From JAOAPY01 sp041492185 (lineage in GTDB: Bacteria > Acidobacteriota > Blastocatellia > Pyrinomonadales > Pyrinomonadaceae): a stretch of DNA of 39,894 nucleotides. The position numbers and the translations under genes were made by a program. The stretch covers positions 1 through 39,894 of the forward strand of contig JBGPWL010000038.1 in the NCBI GenBank assembly GCA_041492185.1, written 5' to 3'. Shown here piece after piece: positions 24,536-32,135 of this stretch (its first letter is position 1; every line of letters begins with the position of its first letter). The notes beneath the pieces are model-generated. The model had not been told where the DNA came from. It did not search any database and saw only the letters and a program-made list of their open reading frames with translations.

Positions 24536-25345
24536 GTGGCCAAATACAAAAAGAAGCGCGCGCGCGAACTCAAGCAGGATAAGTTTCGCGACACGACAAT
24601 GAGGCTTCTGGACCGCGCGTCCGACCGGCTCGAAGGAAGAGGCCGTACGATTCTTTACAGTATCGCTGGCATCATCATTCTTGCGGTCATCGTTGGGCTC
24701 GTTGTCAGATGGAGCAATCGCCGGGCCGACGAGGCTCGTCAGGCGCTCGGCCATGCCATCACCATCGCCTCTACGCCGGTGTCCGCGACCCCACGGGTTG
24801 GTTCGACAGCCCCAAGCTTCGCCAGTGAACAGGAGCGGGCCCAGAAAGCGATTGAGGAGTTTCAGAAAGTCGCCGCCAAGTATGGGGAACCTTATCGCAC
24901 CCAAGCTCGCTACTTCATCGCCGCCAATCTGCTTTACCTTGATCGTGATAAAGCGATTGCCCAACTAACGGAGCTGACCAGGAGCAGTAATGTTGAAGTT
25001 GCGACGCTGTCCAAGTTTGCACTCGCGCAGGCAAAGGAGTCTGACAAGAAGTGGGACGAGGCAGCGGCGCTTTACATCGAGCTCAACAAGCAGAACAGCG
25101 CAGTCGTAACTCCGGAGACGGCGAACCTTCGCCTGGCAATGGTCTACGAAAAGCAAGGTAAGAAAAAGGAAGCGTCGGATATCTTCTTCGGCATTGTGGA
25201 CGCGGCCCGCAAGGCGAAAGATACGGAAGGAAATCCAGCACCAGAGTCACAAGCCGCTCGCGAGGCCGCACAGGAACTTCAGAAAATTGATCCAGAGCGC
25301 TACGCGAAACTGCCACGCGAAGCGCCCGCCGGGCAGGTGTTATGA
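24536..25345 (+). CDS. TPR-containing membrane protein
   Basis: A 269-residue protein with a basic cytoplasmic N-terminus (about 1-37), one membrane segment (38-58) and an outside region of TPR-like helical pairs (about 85-255), including YRTQARYFIAANLLYLDRD and AKESDKKWDEAAALYIEL. The layout resembles YfgM/TPR_21 proteins, which are linked to the SecYEG translocon and periplasmic chaperones; that role is only suggested. The GTG start is used because the sequence from MAKYKKKRAR onwards has a conserved appearance. It is upstream of the hydrolase gene on the same strand and divergent from the sigma operon. Confidence 0.82.
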   Translation: MAKYKKKRARELKQDKFRDTTMRLLDRASDRLEGRGRTILYSIAGIIILAVIVGLVVRWSNRRADEARQALGHAITIASTPVSATPRVGSTAPSFASEQERAQKAIEEFQKVAAKYGEPYRTQARYFIAANLLYLDRDKAIAQLTELTRSSNVEVATLSKFALAQAKESDKKWDEAAALYIELNKQNSAVVTPETANLRLAMVYEKQGKKKEASDIFFGIVDAARKAKDTEGNPAPESQAAREAAQELQKIDPERYAKLPREAPAGQVL

Positions 25346-25348
25346 CAT

Positions 25349-25466
25349 TGCCGGTTGCCAATTTCCAATTGCCGATTTCTCTTGCTTGATTCCGAATGCC
25401 GATCCTGTAAACCAGCCGGAAGCGATTAGGCGCTGCAAATCGACAATCGACAATTCGCAATCGGCA
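25349..25466. repeat. Imperfect inverted repeat after the TPR gene
   Basis: Arms 25349-25378 and 25437-25466 match in reverse complement at about 22 of 30 positions and are rich in TTGCCGATT-like words. The left arm starts 3 bases after the TPR stop codon, and the right arm ends just before the next start codon at 25474. It fills the gap between two same-strand genes. Confidence 0.6.
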
Positions 25467-25473
25467 GTGACTC

Positions 25474-26634
25474 ATGGACAACCTTGCGCATACGCTGGTC
25501 GGGCTCACGGCGTCAAAGGCAGGACTTGAAAAGCTGTCGCCTGCGGCAACTCCGGTTTGCATTCTCGCCGCGAATGCGCCTGACCTTGATGTGCTCACTG
25601 GCTTCTTTGGCGATCGTTGGACGGTCTTACACTATCACCGTGGTCTGACGCATTCGATTGCCGGCACTCTTGCCCTCGCACTAATCATCCCTTCATTTTT
25701 CTATCTTGGAGATTTGCTAATCGCGCGCGTCCGCGCAAGACCGCGACGTGTACGTCTGCGAGGACTCCTGCTGGCGTCGATGATTGCCAGTGCCACGCAT
25801 CCGCTAATGGACTGGACCAACAACTACGGCGTCCGTTTGTGGCTTCCGTGGAGCAACAAGTGGTTCTACGGTGATCTCGAGTTCATAGTCGATCCTTTCC
25901 TGTGGCTGGTATTTGGCGCTGCTGCTTTCCTGTTGACGTCAAAATCAAATTGGCAGTTGGCGCTGTGGTCTGCGTTCGCCGCGATTCTTACTTTTGTGGT
26001 TGTGTATGCCGGCGCGATGCGCGGAGCGCTCGATTACCCCAGGATCGCTTTGGCGATCTGGCTTGGCGCTCTGATCGTCCTTGTCATTTCTCGGGCGCGA
26101 GGGATCGAGCGGCGATTCGGCGGCAAAATTGCCGTCTTGGCATTTGCTTTGGTTGCGGTTTATTGGGGATGCCTGGCGTTGTTGCACCAAAGGGCATTGG
26201 ATTTGGCACGAAACAACGCCACGGTTTTCGCCGCAACGCGTGGCGAGAAGATCATCAAACTAGCCGCGATGCCTATGCTTGCCAATCCTGTCCATTGGCA
26301 ATGCGTCGTAGAAACGGACGTGGCCGTCTATCGGTTTGATCTGTTTCTTGACAGCGGCTTAAAGAACGCTCCTCGCGCGGTGCGATTCGAAAAACCGGAT
26401 GAGACGACCGCCGAAACCATTGCTGCGGCGACGCGTGATCGTCGCGCGCAAATCTTTCTGGGGTTTGCGCGGTTTCCGATCGAGCGTGTTGTTGATCGTG
26501 ATTGCGTGAGCCAAACCCTCGTGCAATTCGCGGACTTACGTTACACTGAACCAGGAAGGGGACGTAGCAACTTCTCGGTAGAAGTGCCGGTTGATTGTCC
26601 GCGCAACGCTGTAACCACCACCGATGGACGATAG
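25474..26634 (+). CDS. Membrane-bound metal-dependent hydrolase (YdjM-like)
   Basis: A 386-residue membrane protein. The N-terminus MDNLAHTLVGL, ANAPDLDVL (about 33-41), HRGLTHS (about 55-61) and ATHPLMDWTNNYGVR (about 108-122) are the His/Asp motifs of the YdjM/LexA-regulated inner-membrane hydrolase family, a relative of phospholipase C-type zinc enzymes. Several hydrophobic segments follow, then a soluble C-terminal domain of about 150 residues. The substrate is unknown. Its end overlaps the next gene start by 11 bases, so the two are co-transcribed and probably translationally coupled. Confidence 0.9.
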   Translation: MDNLAHTLVGLTASKAGLEKLSPAATPVCILAANAPDLDVLTGFFGDRWTVLHYHRGLTHSIAGTLALALIIPSFFYLGDLLIARVRARPRRVRLRGLLLASMIASATHPLMDWTNNYGVRLWLPWSNKWFYGDLEFIVDPFLWLVFGAAAFLLTSKSNWQLALWSAFAAILTFVVVYAGAMRGALDYPRIALAIWLGALIVLVISRARGIERRFGGKIAVLAFALVAVYWGCLALLHQRALDLARNNATVFAATRGEKIIKLAAMPMLANPVHWQCVVETDVAVYRFDLFLDSGLKNAPRAVRFEKPDETTAETIAAATRDRRAQIFLGFARFPIERVVDRDCVSQTLVQFADLRYTEPGRGRSNFSVEVPVDCPRNAVTTTDGR

Positions 26635-28045
26635 TAAAAAAGTTGAAGCCCTGAAGCTGCTCGCCGAGGCGTCGAAGAACCGCGCGAAGGCGAAGCTGCG
26701 ACGGCTTGCAAGCGTGCGTGTGTCGCCTGGCGGCTATCTCGCCGCGGCCAGCGTCTTAACCTTCAGTTCAGTTCTGCTTTTGCGCTCGAACAAAGATCTA
26801 TACGCGATGGCGGCCCTGGCTGCAGCGTGGCTGGTGCTGCCAGCGTTGGCGCTGACCGATCGCATAGTTTTTGATGGCGAGTCGTTGAGACGTCGCGGTC
26901 CGCTTCCATTCATCTTCCAATTCATTTCGGGAAAGAGAAGGCGGCTTGCCGTAACGGATTTTGAAAAGGTGGAAACGCGTGCCGTACGCACCCTTCGACG
27001 CGGCGGTCGGGTGCGATACCGGTATCGCACTCAGATTCTTGGCAAGGGCGCCAACTTTGTCATCGCGTCGGGCGGGAAGAGCTATCGCCAAATGGTACGC
27101 CAGCTTTTTCCACTGATTCACGGGGCGAAGATTGATGCGCGGACGAGCGAACTGCGTGAGTATTTGTGCGAGCCACGCAACCTCGCGCGCGACATCAAAT
27201 CGCTACGCCTGGCATCGCCAAACGTGCTCGATAACGCTGCATCCGATCTTAAAGAGCGACTCCACAATCGTCGCTCCGCAAACGCTGAAGCTGCCACCGC
27301 AGACGATCTCGAGCGCGCGCGGATGTTGCGACGCCTGGCGAATGAACTGAGAGTTGCCGGCCGGTTAGGCGAGTCGCGGGAAGCTTTTCGGCGTGCCCTG
27401 ATTTTTATGTCACGAGACGCGCTGCTGATCTATGAATTCGCGCGTCTGCTTCGCTCGCAAGCCAGCGCGATGGGTGATGAGCGTTTGCTGTTTCGCGCTC
27501 GCGCGGCGCTTCGCCTTTCAGCCATGCGCGCAGAGCGCGACGCGGAGTTGTTAACGCTCATTGGCGAGAGTCTGGTTGAATGCGGAGACATTTCTTTGGC
27601 GCAGCGCGTGCTCCATCGCGCAGTTGATGTGGATGCCAGAAGTTTTCGCGCCTGTATCGAGCTTGCGGACATCGCGCTCCGCGAAGGGAAGCTCGCTCAC
27701 GTGATTCACCACTACCGCGAGGCGGCGCAAGTTGCTCCGGACAAAGCGCTGACTGCTTATGCTCGACGCGAAGGCGATTATTATGCGCGCCTCAATGATG
27801 ACGAGGACTACCTGGCTACGGAACTGCGACGCATCAATTGGTTACAAAACACAAGCCGTCTGCGCCATCTGGCCGCGCGGATAGCCAACGCCAGTATTCT
27901 CGTCGCGCTGGTCGGTCCCTACATCAATCCCACGCTAAGCAGCATCGGCTGGTCGCTCGCATCGTCTTCACTAGTTGCCTGGGTATCCGCGCTTTTTGCG
28001 GGTAAGCTTCTTTCCGATCGACGCAAATCACACCCGGCCGATTAA
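26624..28045 (+). CDS. TPR-like membrane protein of unknown function
   Basis: A 473-residue protein. Two membrane segments lie near the N-terminus (about 37-53 and 59-77) and a hydrophobic pair near the C-terminus (about 420-457). Between them is first a PH-like or basic region (about 80-165), then helical repeats resembling TPRs (about 225-400), such as GRLGESREAFRRALIFM and GDISLAQRVLHRAVDVD. I do not recognise a named family. It overlaps the hydrolase gene by 11 bases and is probably a functional partner of it. Confidence 0.8.
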   Translation: MDDSKKVEALKLLAEASKNRAKAKLRRLASVRVSPGGYLAAASVLTFSSVLLLRSNKDLYAMAALAAAWLVLPALALTDRIVFDGESLRRRGPLPFIFQFISGKRRRLAVTDFEKVETRAVRTLRRGGRVRYRYRTQILGKGANFVIASGGKSYRQMVRQLFPLIHGAKIDARTSELREYLCEPRNLARDIKSLRLASPNVLDNAASDLKERLHNRRSANAEAATADDLERARMLRRLANELRVAGRLGESREAFRRALIFMSRDALLIYEFARLLRSQASAMGDERLLFRARAALRLSAMRAERDAELLTLIGESLVECGDISLAQRVLHRAVDVDARSFRACIELADIALREGKLAHVIHHYREAAQVAPDKALTAYARREGDYYARLNDDEDYLATELRRINWLQNTSRLRHLAARIANASILVALVGPYINPTLSSIGWSLASSSLVAWVSALFAGKLLSDRRKSHPAD

Positions 28046-28062
28046 CAGAGAGCAAACGCGGC

Positions 28063-28100
28063 AAAAGAAAAAAGTAGAAGCTGGGGCCTGCTTCTACTTT
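28063..28100 (-). terminator. Rho-independent terminator for the ATP-grasp gene
   Basis: A perfect 11-base-pair stem, AAAGTAGAAGC (28071-28081) with GCTTCTACTTT (28090-28100), encloses an 8-base loop. Read on the minus strand it is followed by a T-rich run. It lies 22 bases after the ATP-grasp stop codon and also faces the convergent TPR gene, which it may serve weakly. Confidence 0.85.
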
Positions 28101-28122
28101 CGTCAGTGTTTATGATTCTCGC

Positions 28123-29304
28123 CTACGAGATCGTTTTCGATTGCGACGAATCGCCCTTAGTCTTCTGCCTGGTTGTGGTCTTCGTTTCCGTATCGGACTT
28201 CGCGCGCCGGCTGGTTCGCGTTCTCGTCTCACCAGTTGAGTTGATAGTCGCCTGAGCATTGATCGTCGAACCTTCGGCCGCTGCGTTTGCTGCTTTCACA
28301 GCTGTTTGTGGAGTTATTGTTCGCTTGGTCTGGTCGACGGCTGAAGCGACAGCGTCGGTTCTGGTCGGCTCTGGATTCAGGAACGCATCCCAGCGATAGC
28401 GCGAACGGTCGCTGGACTCAGCCAGCCGCCTGAAGACGAGATCAGTGACCGCGTTCGTAATCCAGTTGTGATAAAACTCGCCGACGGAAGCCAGCTCTGC
28501 GTCGGGCGCCGGATTCATAAAATCAATCGCGTACGGAACGTTATCCTTGATCGCAAACTCGACCGTGTTGAGATCGTAACCAAGCGCGGAACACAAAGTG
28601 CGCACGTCCTGCTCCACTCGTTCAGCCAATTCCGGAGCAAGATAGTCTGGATTGTGTATGTACTGCTCGCCAGATAGATACGGCTTGCGCGGGTCGTAAG
28701 CCATGATCATGACTTGTTCCTGGCCGACGCAGTAACAGCGCACGAATTGATCAAAATCAATGAACTCCTGCAACGTCATGCAAAGCGTTCCGCTGTTGTC
28801 GTACTCCGCCCACAACTCAGCCAACGAATTCACGCGCGACACATTTTTCCAGCCGCCACCGTCGAATGGTTTTAGGATCGCCGGCAATCCCACGTAATCG
28901 ATTATCCCCTGCCAGTCGAGCGGATACTCCAGATTTCTCAGGCTCTCGCCGACGATGCCGGGGATGTAATCCTTCTGCGGCAACAAAACGGTTTTCGGAA
29001 CCGCGACGCCCAGCTTTCGCGCCAGTGAATAATTGAAAAATTTGTCGTCGGCCGACCACCAGAATGGATTGTTGATTATGATCGTCCCTTCCAGGGCCAT
29101 GCGCTTCAGCGTGGCGCGGTAAAAAGGGACCTCGTGCGAGATGCGATCGATAACCAGATCGTAACGCGGCGGCGCGTCGTGGCGCACGCCGCCCAGCTTG
29201 ATGTATTCGGCTACGGTCTTTCCGTGACCTCGCTCGTTAATACGTTCGATCAGCGCCTCGGGAAAAGTCTTTTCGCGGCCGACCAGAATACCTACTCGCT
29301 TCAT
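28123..29304 (-). CDS. ATP-grasp ligase-like protein with basic disordered tail
   Basis: A 393-residue protein. The ATP-grasp fold is indicated by PAILKPFDGGGWKNV (141-155) with the ATP-binding Lys145, LQEFID (178-183) and the metal-binding EFAIKDNVPYAIDFMNPAPD (249-268). ATP-grasp enzymes join a carboxylate to an amine or thiol through an acyl-phosphate; the acceptor here is unknown. Residues about 311-393 are rich in Thr, Ser, Lys and Arg and probably disordered. AAAGGA precedes the ATG. It is single-gene, ends in a strong terminator, and lies about 5 kb from the second ATP-grasp gene. Confidence 0.88.
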   Translation of the reverse strand: MKRVGILVGREKTFPEALIERINERGHGKTVAEYIKLGGVRHDAPPRYDLVIDRISHEVPFYRATLKRMALEGTIIINNPFWWSADDKFFNYSLARKLGVAVPKTVLLPQKDYIPGIVGESLRNLEYPLDWQGIIDYVGLPAILKPFDGGGWKNVSRVNSLAELWAEYDNSGTLCMTLQEFIDFDQFVRCYCVGQEQVMIMAYDPRKPYLSGEQYIHNPDYLAPELAERVEQDVRTLCSALGYDLNTVEFAIKDNVPYAIDFMNPAPDAELASVGEFYHNWITNAVTDLVFRRLAESSDRSRYRWDAFLNPEPTRTDAVASAVDQTKRTITPQTAVKAANAAAEGSTINAQATINSTGETRTRTSRRAKSDTETKTTTRQKTKGDSSQSKTIS

Positions 29305-29533
29305 ACTACGTTCCTTTCGTTCGATTCAGTTGCGCTGCCGGGACCTGAAAGATTCTACTAAAACTAAGCCCGCATACACAGTGCGGACTCCGGCGATGGG
29401 TGAAAACGAATGACCATACGTGCGTTTGCGATAGTTGTCAAACCGCGTCCATTTCCGAAGCATCCGAGACACTAGTGGGCGCATCAATAACACCGCAAAA
29501 CGCTTTCCTTGAAACTGCTTTTGCCGACGCGTG

Positions 29534-29542
29534 TGGTACAAT
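29534..29542 (+). promoter_or_regulatory. Extended -10 promoter for the secreted LolA-like gene
   Basis: TGGTACAAT fits the extended -10 pattern TGnTATAAT with one mismatch. A transcript starting near 29549 would include the AGGAG at 29601 and the TTG start at 29616. This argues against the longer frame that begins at 29400. No good -35 is visible. Confidence 0.4.
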
Positions 29543-29615
29543 CCCCACTCTGGAAAAGTTTGGTCTCCCCGTTTTCCGAAACGCCGACTGGAACTCCAAA
29601 AGGAGAATCAACTAC

Positions 29616-30470
29616 TTGCTTCGATCAATCACCCTCTGCTGCGCGCTTCTGGTCTGCGCTGCGGTTCAAACTTTCGCACAGGAGAAAAAGCCGACGCCGA
29701 CTCCTCAGCCGTCGCCCTCCCCGACACCGTCGAAACCTACTCCGCTCGCTGCAGGTCAGAACCCTTCCGCCGAACAGATCGCAGAAGGCACGATCCTCGT
29801 CTACGGATCGCGCGGCGTGCTCGATCAGATAAGACGCAACGGCGTCGAGCGCGGTCGCATTACTCGAATCACCGGCGAAGGGCGGACGGAAGAAGCAACT
29901 TACGAACGGCGCTTCGTGCGCGGCGCCGACGCGACTAAGGACAAGATTCGTGTCGATCAGAAAATGCCGACGATGGAGTACTCGCTCATTTACGGCGAGG
30001 GCCGCATGTGGGGCATTATCAATGGCGCGGCGTTTACGCCACGTCAGGATGCCGCCGCGAGCTTCATGTCGCAGCAGTGGCATAGCATCGATGCGCTGCT
30101 GCGATACAAGGAAAATGGTTCCACCCTCGCGTTTGTCAGCAAGGACAAACAAAAGGGCCTCGATCTCTGGGTGGTGGATCTCACCGACAAAGAGAAACGG
30201 CGTACGCGCTTCTATATCAGCGCCAGGTCGCTTCACATACTCTGGATCGAATACGAAGAGCCGCCTGAACCGGGCGCGAAACCGATAAAGTACACCAAGA
30301 CGTTTCATGAATATCGCTACGCGCAAAACACCTTGATGGCCTACCGCTCGGTGCTCCTGGCGGACGGCAAGAACGTACAGGAGACTCGCGTGCTAACCGT
30401 CACCTTCGGCCTCAAGCTGGACGAGTCAGTCTTTCAGAATCCGGAAGCGCAAGCCGGCGCCAACCCATAA
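29616..30470 (+). CDS. Secreted LolA-like/outer-membrane lipoprotein-sorting-like protein
   Basis: A 284-residue protein read from a TTG that has AGGAG about 10 bases upstream. This gives a clean signal peptide (about 1-22, ending TFAQ) followed by a Pro/Thr/Ser linker (about 25-45). A longer frame from 29400 puts the promoter and Shine-Dalgarno inside the gene. The mature domain is beta-rich (YGEGRMWGIINGAAFTPR, then LDLWVVDLTDK, then KTFHEYRYA) and resembles the LolA/LppX or MucB-like half-barrel; that is a tentative match. It is upstream of a sigma/anti-sigma operon. Confidence 0.7.
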   Translation: MLRSITLCCALLVCAAVQTFAQEKKPTPTPQPSPSPTPSKPTPLAAGQNPSAEQIAEGTILVYGSRGVLDQIRRNGVERGRITRITGEGRTEEATYERRFVRGADATKDKIRVDQKMPTMEYSLIYGEGRMWGIINGAAFTPRQDAAASFMSQQWHSIDALLRYKENGSTLAFVSKDKQKGLDLWVVDLTDKEKRRTRFYISARSLHILWIEYEEPPEPGAKPIKYTKTFHEYRYAQNTLMAYRSVLLADGKNVQETRVLTVTFGLKLDESVFQNPEAQAGANP

Positions 30471-30488
30471 AAACCACGCAATCGTTTC

Positions 30489-30549
30489 GGAACCCGCGGC
30501 GTTCGCAGGCGTGTATAACCTGCGGGCGGTAGGCTGCCGGGGGTATAAT
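30489..30549 (+). promoter_or_regulatory. Candidate promoters of the second ECF sigma operon
   Basis: GGAACCC (30489-30495) followed after 16 bases by TGTATAAC (30512-30519) resembles the ECF-type element in front of the other sigma gene (GGAACAA, 15 bases, TGTCTAAA). A separate housekeeping-like -10, TATAAT, lies at 30544-30549 without a good -35. Both are upstream of the plausible start codons at 30613 and 30643. Confidence 0.45.
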
Positions 30550-30642
30550 CGCTTTTGGAGGGCCGCTCATCGCCTGCCGCGTAAAGGATTTCCGAAAGGG
30601 AAGAGTACCCGTTTGAGCGCGAGTGCGAGCCTGCCTGCCCTG

Positions 30643-31284
30643 ATGGATACGCTGAGTTCTATAAACGAGCTGAGTTTCGGCGCCGCCCTGCAGCAAGAGG
30701 TTGCGGTTGGATCTGCTTCCGATCACGCCTTGCTCGAGGCCACGCGGACTGGTGACGAAGACGCTTTCGCGGAGCTGGTATCGCGTTATCGAAATCAGAT
30801 CACCAGCTACATTTATCGCATGACGAACGATTACGATGGGGCAGTTGATTTGGCGCAGGAAACGTTCGTCAGAGTTTTTCGCGCGGCGGATCGTTATCAA
30901 CAAAGCCATGCGTTCTCAACTTATATCTATCGCATTGCGACAAATCTCGCGATTAGCGAGTTGCGGAAAAGGAAACGACGCAAGCTGGTTTCGCTTACCG
31001 GCTTCTTTCAATCGACCGACGGCGGCGAACCACGCGAGTTTAATCCGAGCGACGGGCAGCCATTGCAGGACACTGTGTTAGTAGAAACAGAGCGTCGCGT
31101 GGCGGTGCAACGCGCGATTGGCACATTGCCGGAGAAGTATCGAGCACCGCTCATCCTGCGCGATGTGGAAGGCAAGAGCTACGACGAGATCTCGCGCATC
31201 CTGAGTACGAGCGAGGGAACGGTGAAATCCCGTATCAGTCGCGCGCGAGGTTTTTTGCGCGAGAAGATGCGGGCTTATTTGTAA
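30643..31284 (+). CDS. ECF-type RNA polymerase sigma factor
   Basis: A 213-residue sigma factor with regions 2 and 4 only. Region 2 contains VDLAQETFVRVFRAADRY and AFSTYIYRIATNLAISELRKR. Region 4 contains LPEKYRAPLILRDVEGKSYDEI, then ILSTSEGTVKSRISRARGFL. The ATG at 30643 is used; a TTG at 30613 with GGGAAGAG upstream is a real alternative and adds ten residues. A frame from 30511 overlaps the promoter-like elements and is rejected. The anti-sigma gene starts 32 bases after its stop. Confidence 0.93.
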   Translation: MDTLSSINELSFGAALQQEVAVGSASDHALLEATRTGDEDAFAELVSRYRNQITSYIYRMTNDYDGAVDLAQETFVRVFRAADRYQQSHAFSTYIYRIATNLAISELRKRKRRKLVSLTGFFQSTDGGEPREFNPSDGQPLQDTVLVETERRVAVQRAIGTLPEKYRAPLILRDVEGKSYDEISRILSTSEGTVKSRISRARGFLREKMRAYL

Positions 31285-31316
31285 AAGGCTTCGGCCTGAA
31301 ATTGGTAAACAAAACT

Positions 31317-32123
31317 ATGAATGCCACAAACTGCAAAACGGTTCGCTATGAAATAGACGAAGCGGATCTAAACCAACAACTAAGTGGAAGTGCGGCGGAG
31401 CACCTGCAAGCGTGCCCTGCGTGCCGCGGCTTTCATGACGAGCGACGGCGGCTGCGCAGCTTGATGTCGAGTTTGGAAACTGTCGCAGCGCCGGCGGATT
31501 TCGATTTTCGGCTGCGCGCGCGACTTGCCAGACAAAAGGATCGCGCCAGCGGTTTTGCGTTTAGTGAATTCTCAATCGGCGCGCGCTCGCTGGCGGCTGT
31601 TGCGTTGGTTTTGTTAATCGTCGTCGGCGGTGTCATTGTCAGGAATCGGATGTTGTCGACAAATAACTCGGCAGTGAGAGGCGTGAATGGTTTACGAGTC
31701 AGCACTCCGGAAGAGGCCATCAAGGCGACGACTCCTGCGACGTCGCCAGAACCAACTCGAATAGAGACGGCCATTGTCGCTCCAAAAGATTCCGGCAAGA
31801 TAGGAAAGCGGATACGACCCGGAGAACGCCGCGTCGGCAAACTGCCTGAGCGTGCCGGCCGGCAAGTTACAAGTACAGTCGCACAAAACAAGGCTGGCGT
31901 ACGCGACTCCAGTCTCCTTCCACCGTCAGTTGTTGTTCCAAAGTATCCGACTGACGCGGTGCTTGTTTCGACTGACGCGCCTTCGTTCAGAATTTCAATC
32001 AATAATGGACGCGGAACCGCGCGCACGATCTCATTGCCGCGATTTAGCTTCGGCTCACAGCGCGTGCTCGGGCCGGGTTTTTCATTCGCTGCGCCGAAAT
32101 CTCCCGGAAAAGGCGCGTGGTAG
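31317..32123 (+). CDS. Membrane anti-sigma factor with zinc-finger (zf-HC2)
   Basis: A 268-residue protein. The zinc motif uses Cys6, His29, Cys33 and Cys36 (HLQACPACRG), with the last three at the same positions as in the other anti-sigma factor of this window. One membrane segment spans about 91-108, and the extracytoplasmic part is low in complexity (about 125-268). It would hold the upstream sigma factor at the membrane. The ATG at 31317 is used, with a TTG 15 bases earlier possible. The degenerate PDZ-protease gene follows 12 bases downstream. Confidence 0.85.
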   Translation: MNATNCKTVRYEIDEADLNQQLSGSAAEHLQACPACRGFHDERRRLRSLMSSLETVAAPADFDFRLRARLARQKDRASGFAFSEFSIGARSLAAVALVLLIVVGGVIVRNRMLSTNNSAVRGVNGLRVSTPEEAIKATTPATSPEPTRIETAIVAPKDSGKIGKRIRPGERRVGKLPERAGRQVTSTVAQNKAGVRDSSLLPPSVVVPKYPTDAVLVSTDAPSFRISINNGRGTARTISLPRFSFGSQRVLGPGFSFAAPKSPGKGAW

Positions 32124-32135
32124 TTATCCAGTAAG

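Noticed and set aside
24227..24964. 245-residue minus-strand frame
   Set aside because: It overlaps the TPR gene and the sigma promoter region, with no family pattern.
29400..29615. Upstream extension of the LolA-like gene
   Set aside because: It contains an extended -10 and a Shine-Dalgarno, and would bury the signal peptide inside the protein.
30511..30612. GTG start for the second ECF sigma gene
   Set aside because: The promoter-like elements lie inside this stretch; the later ATG or TTG fits better.
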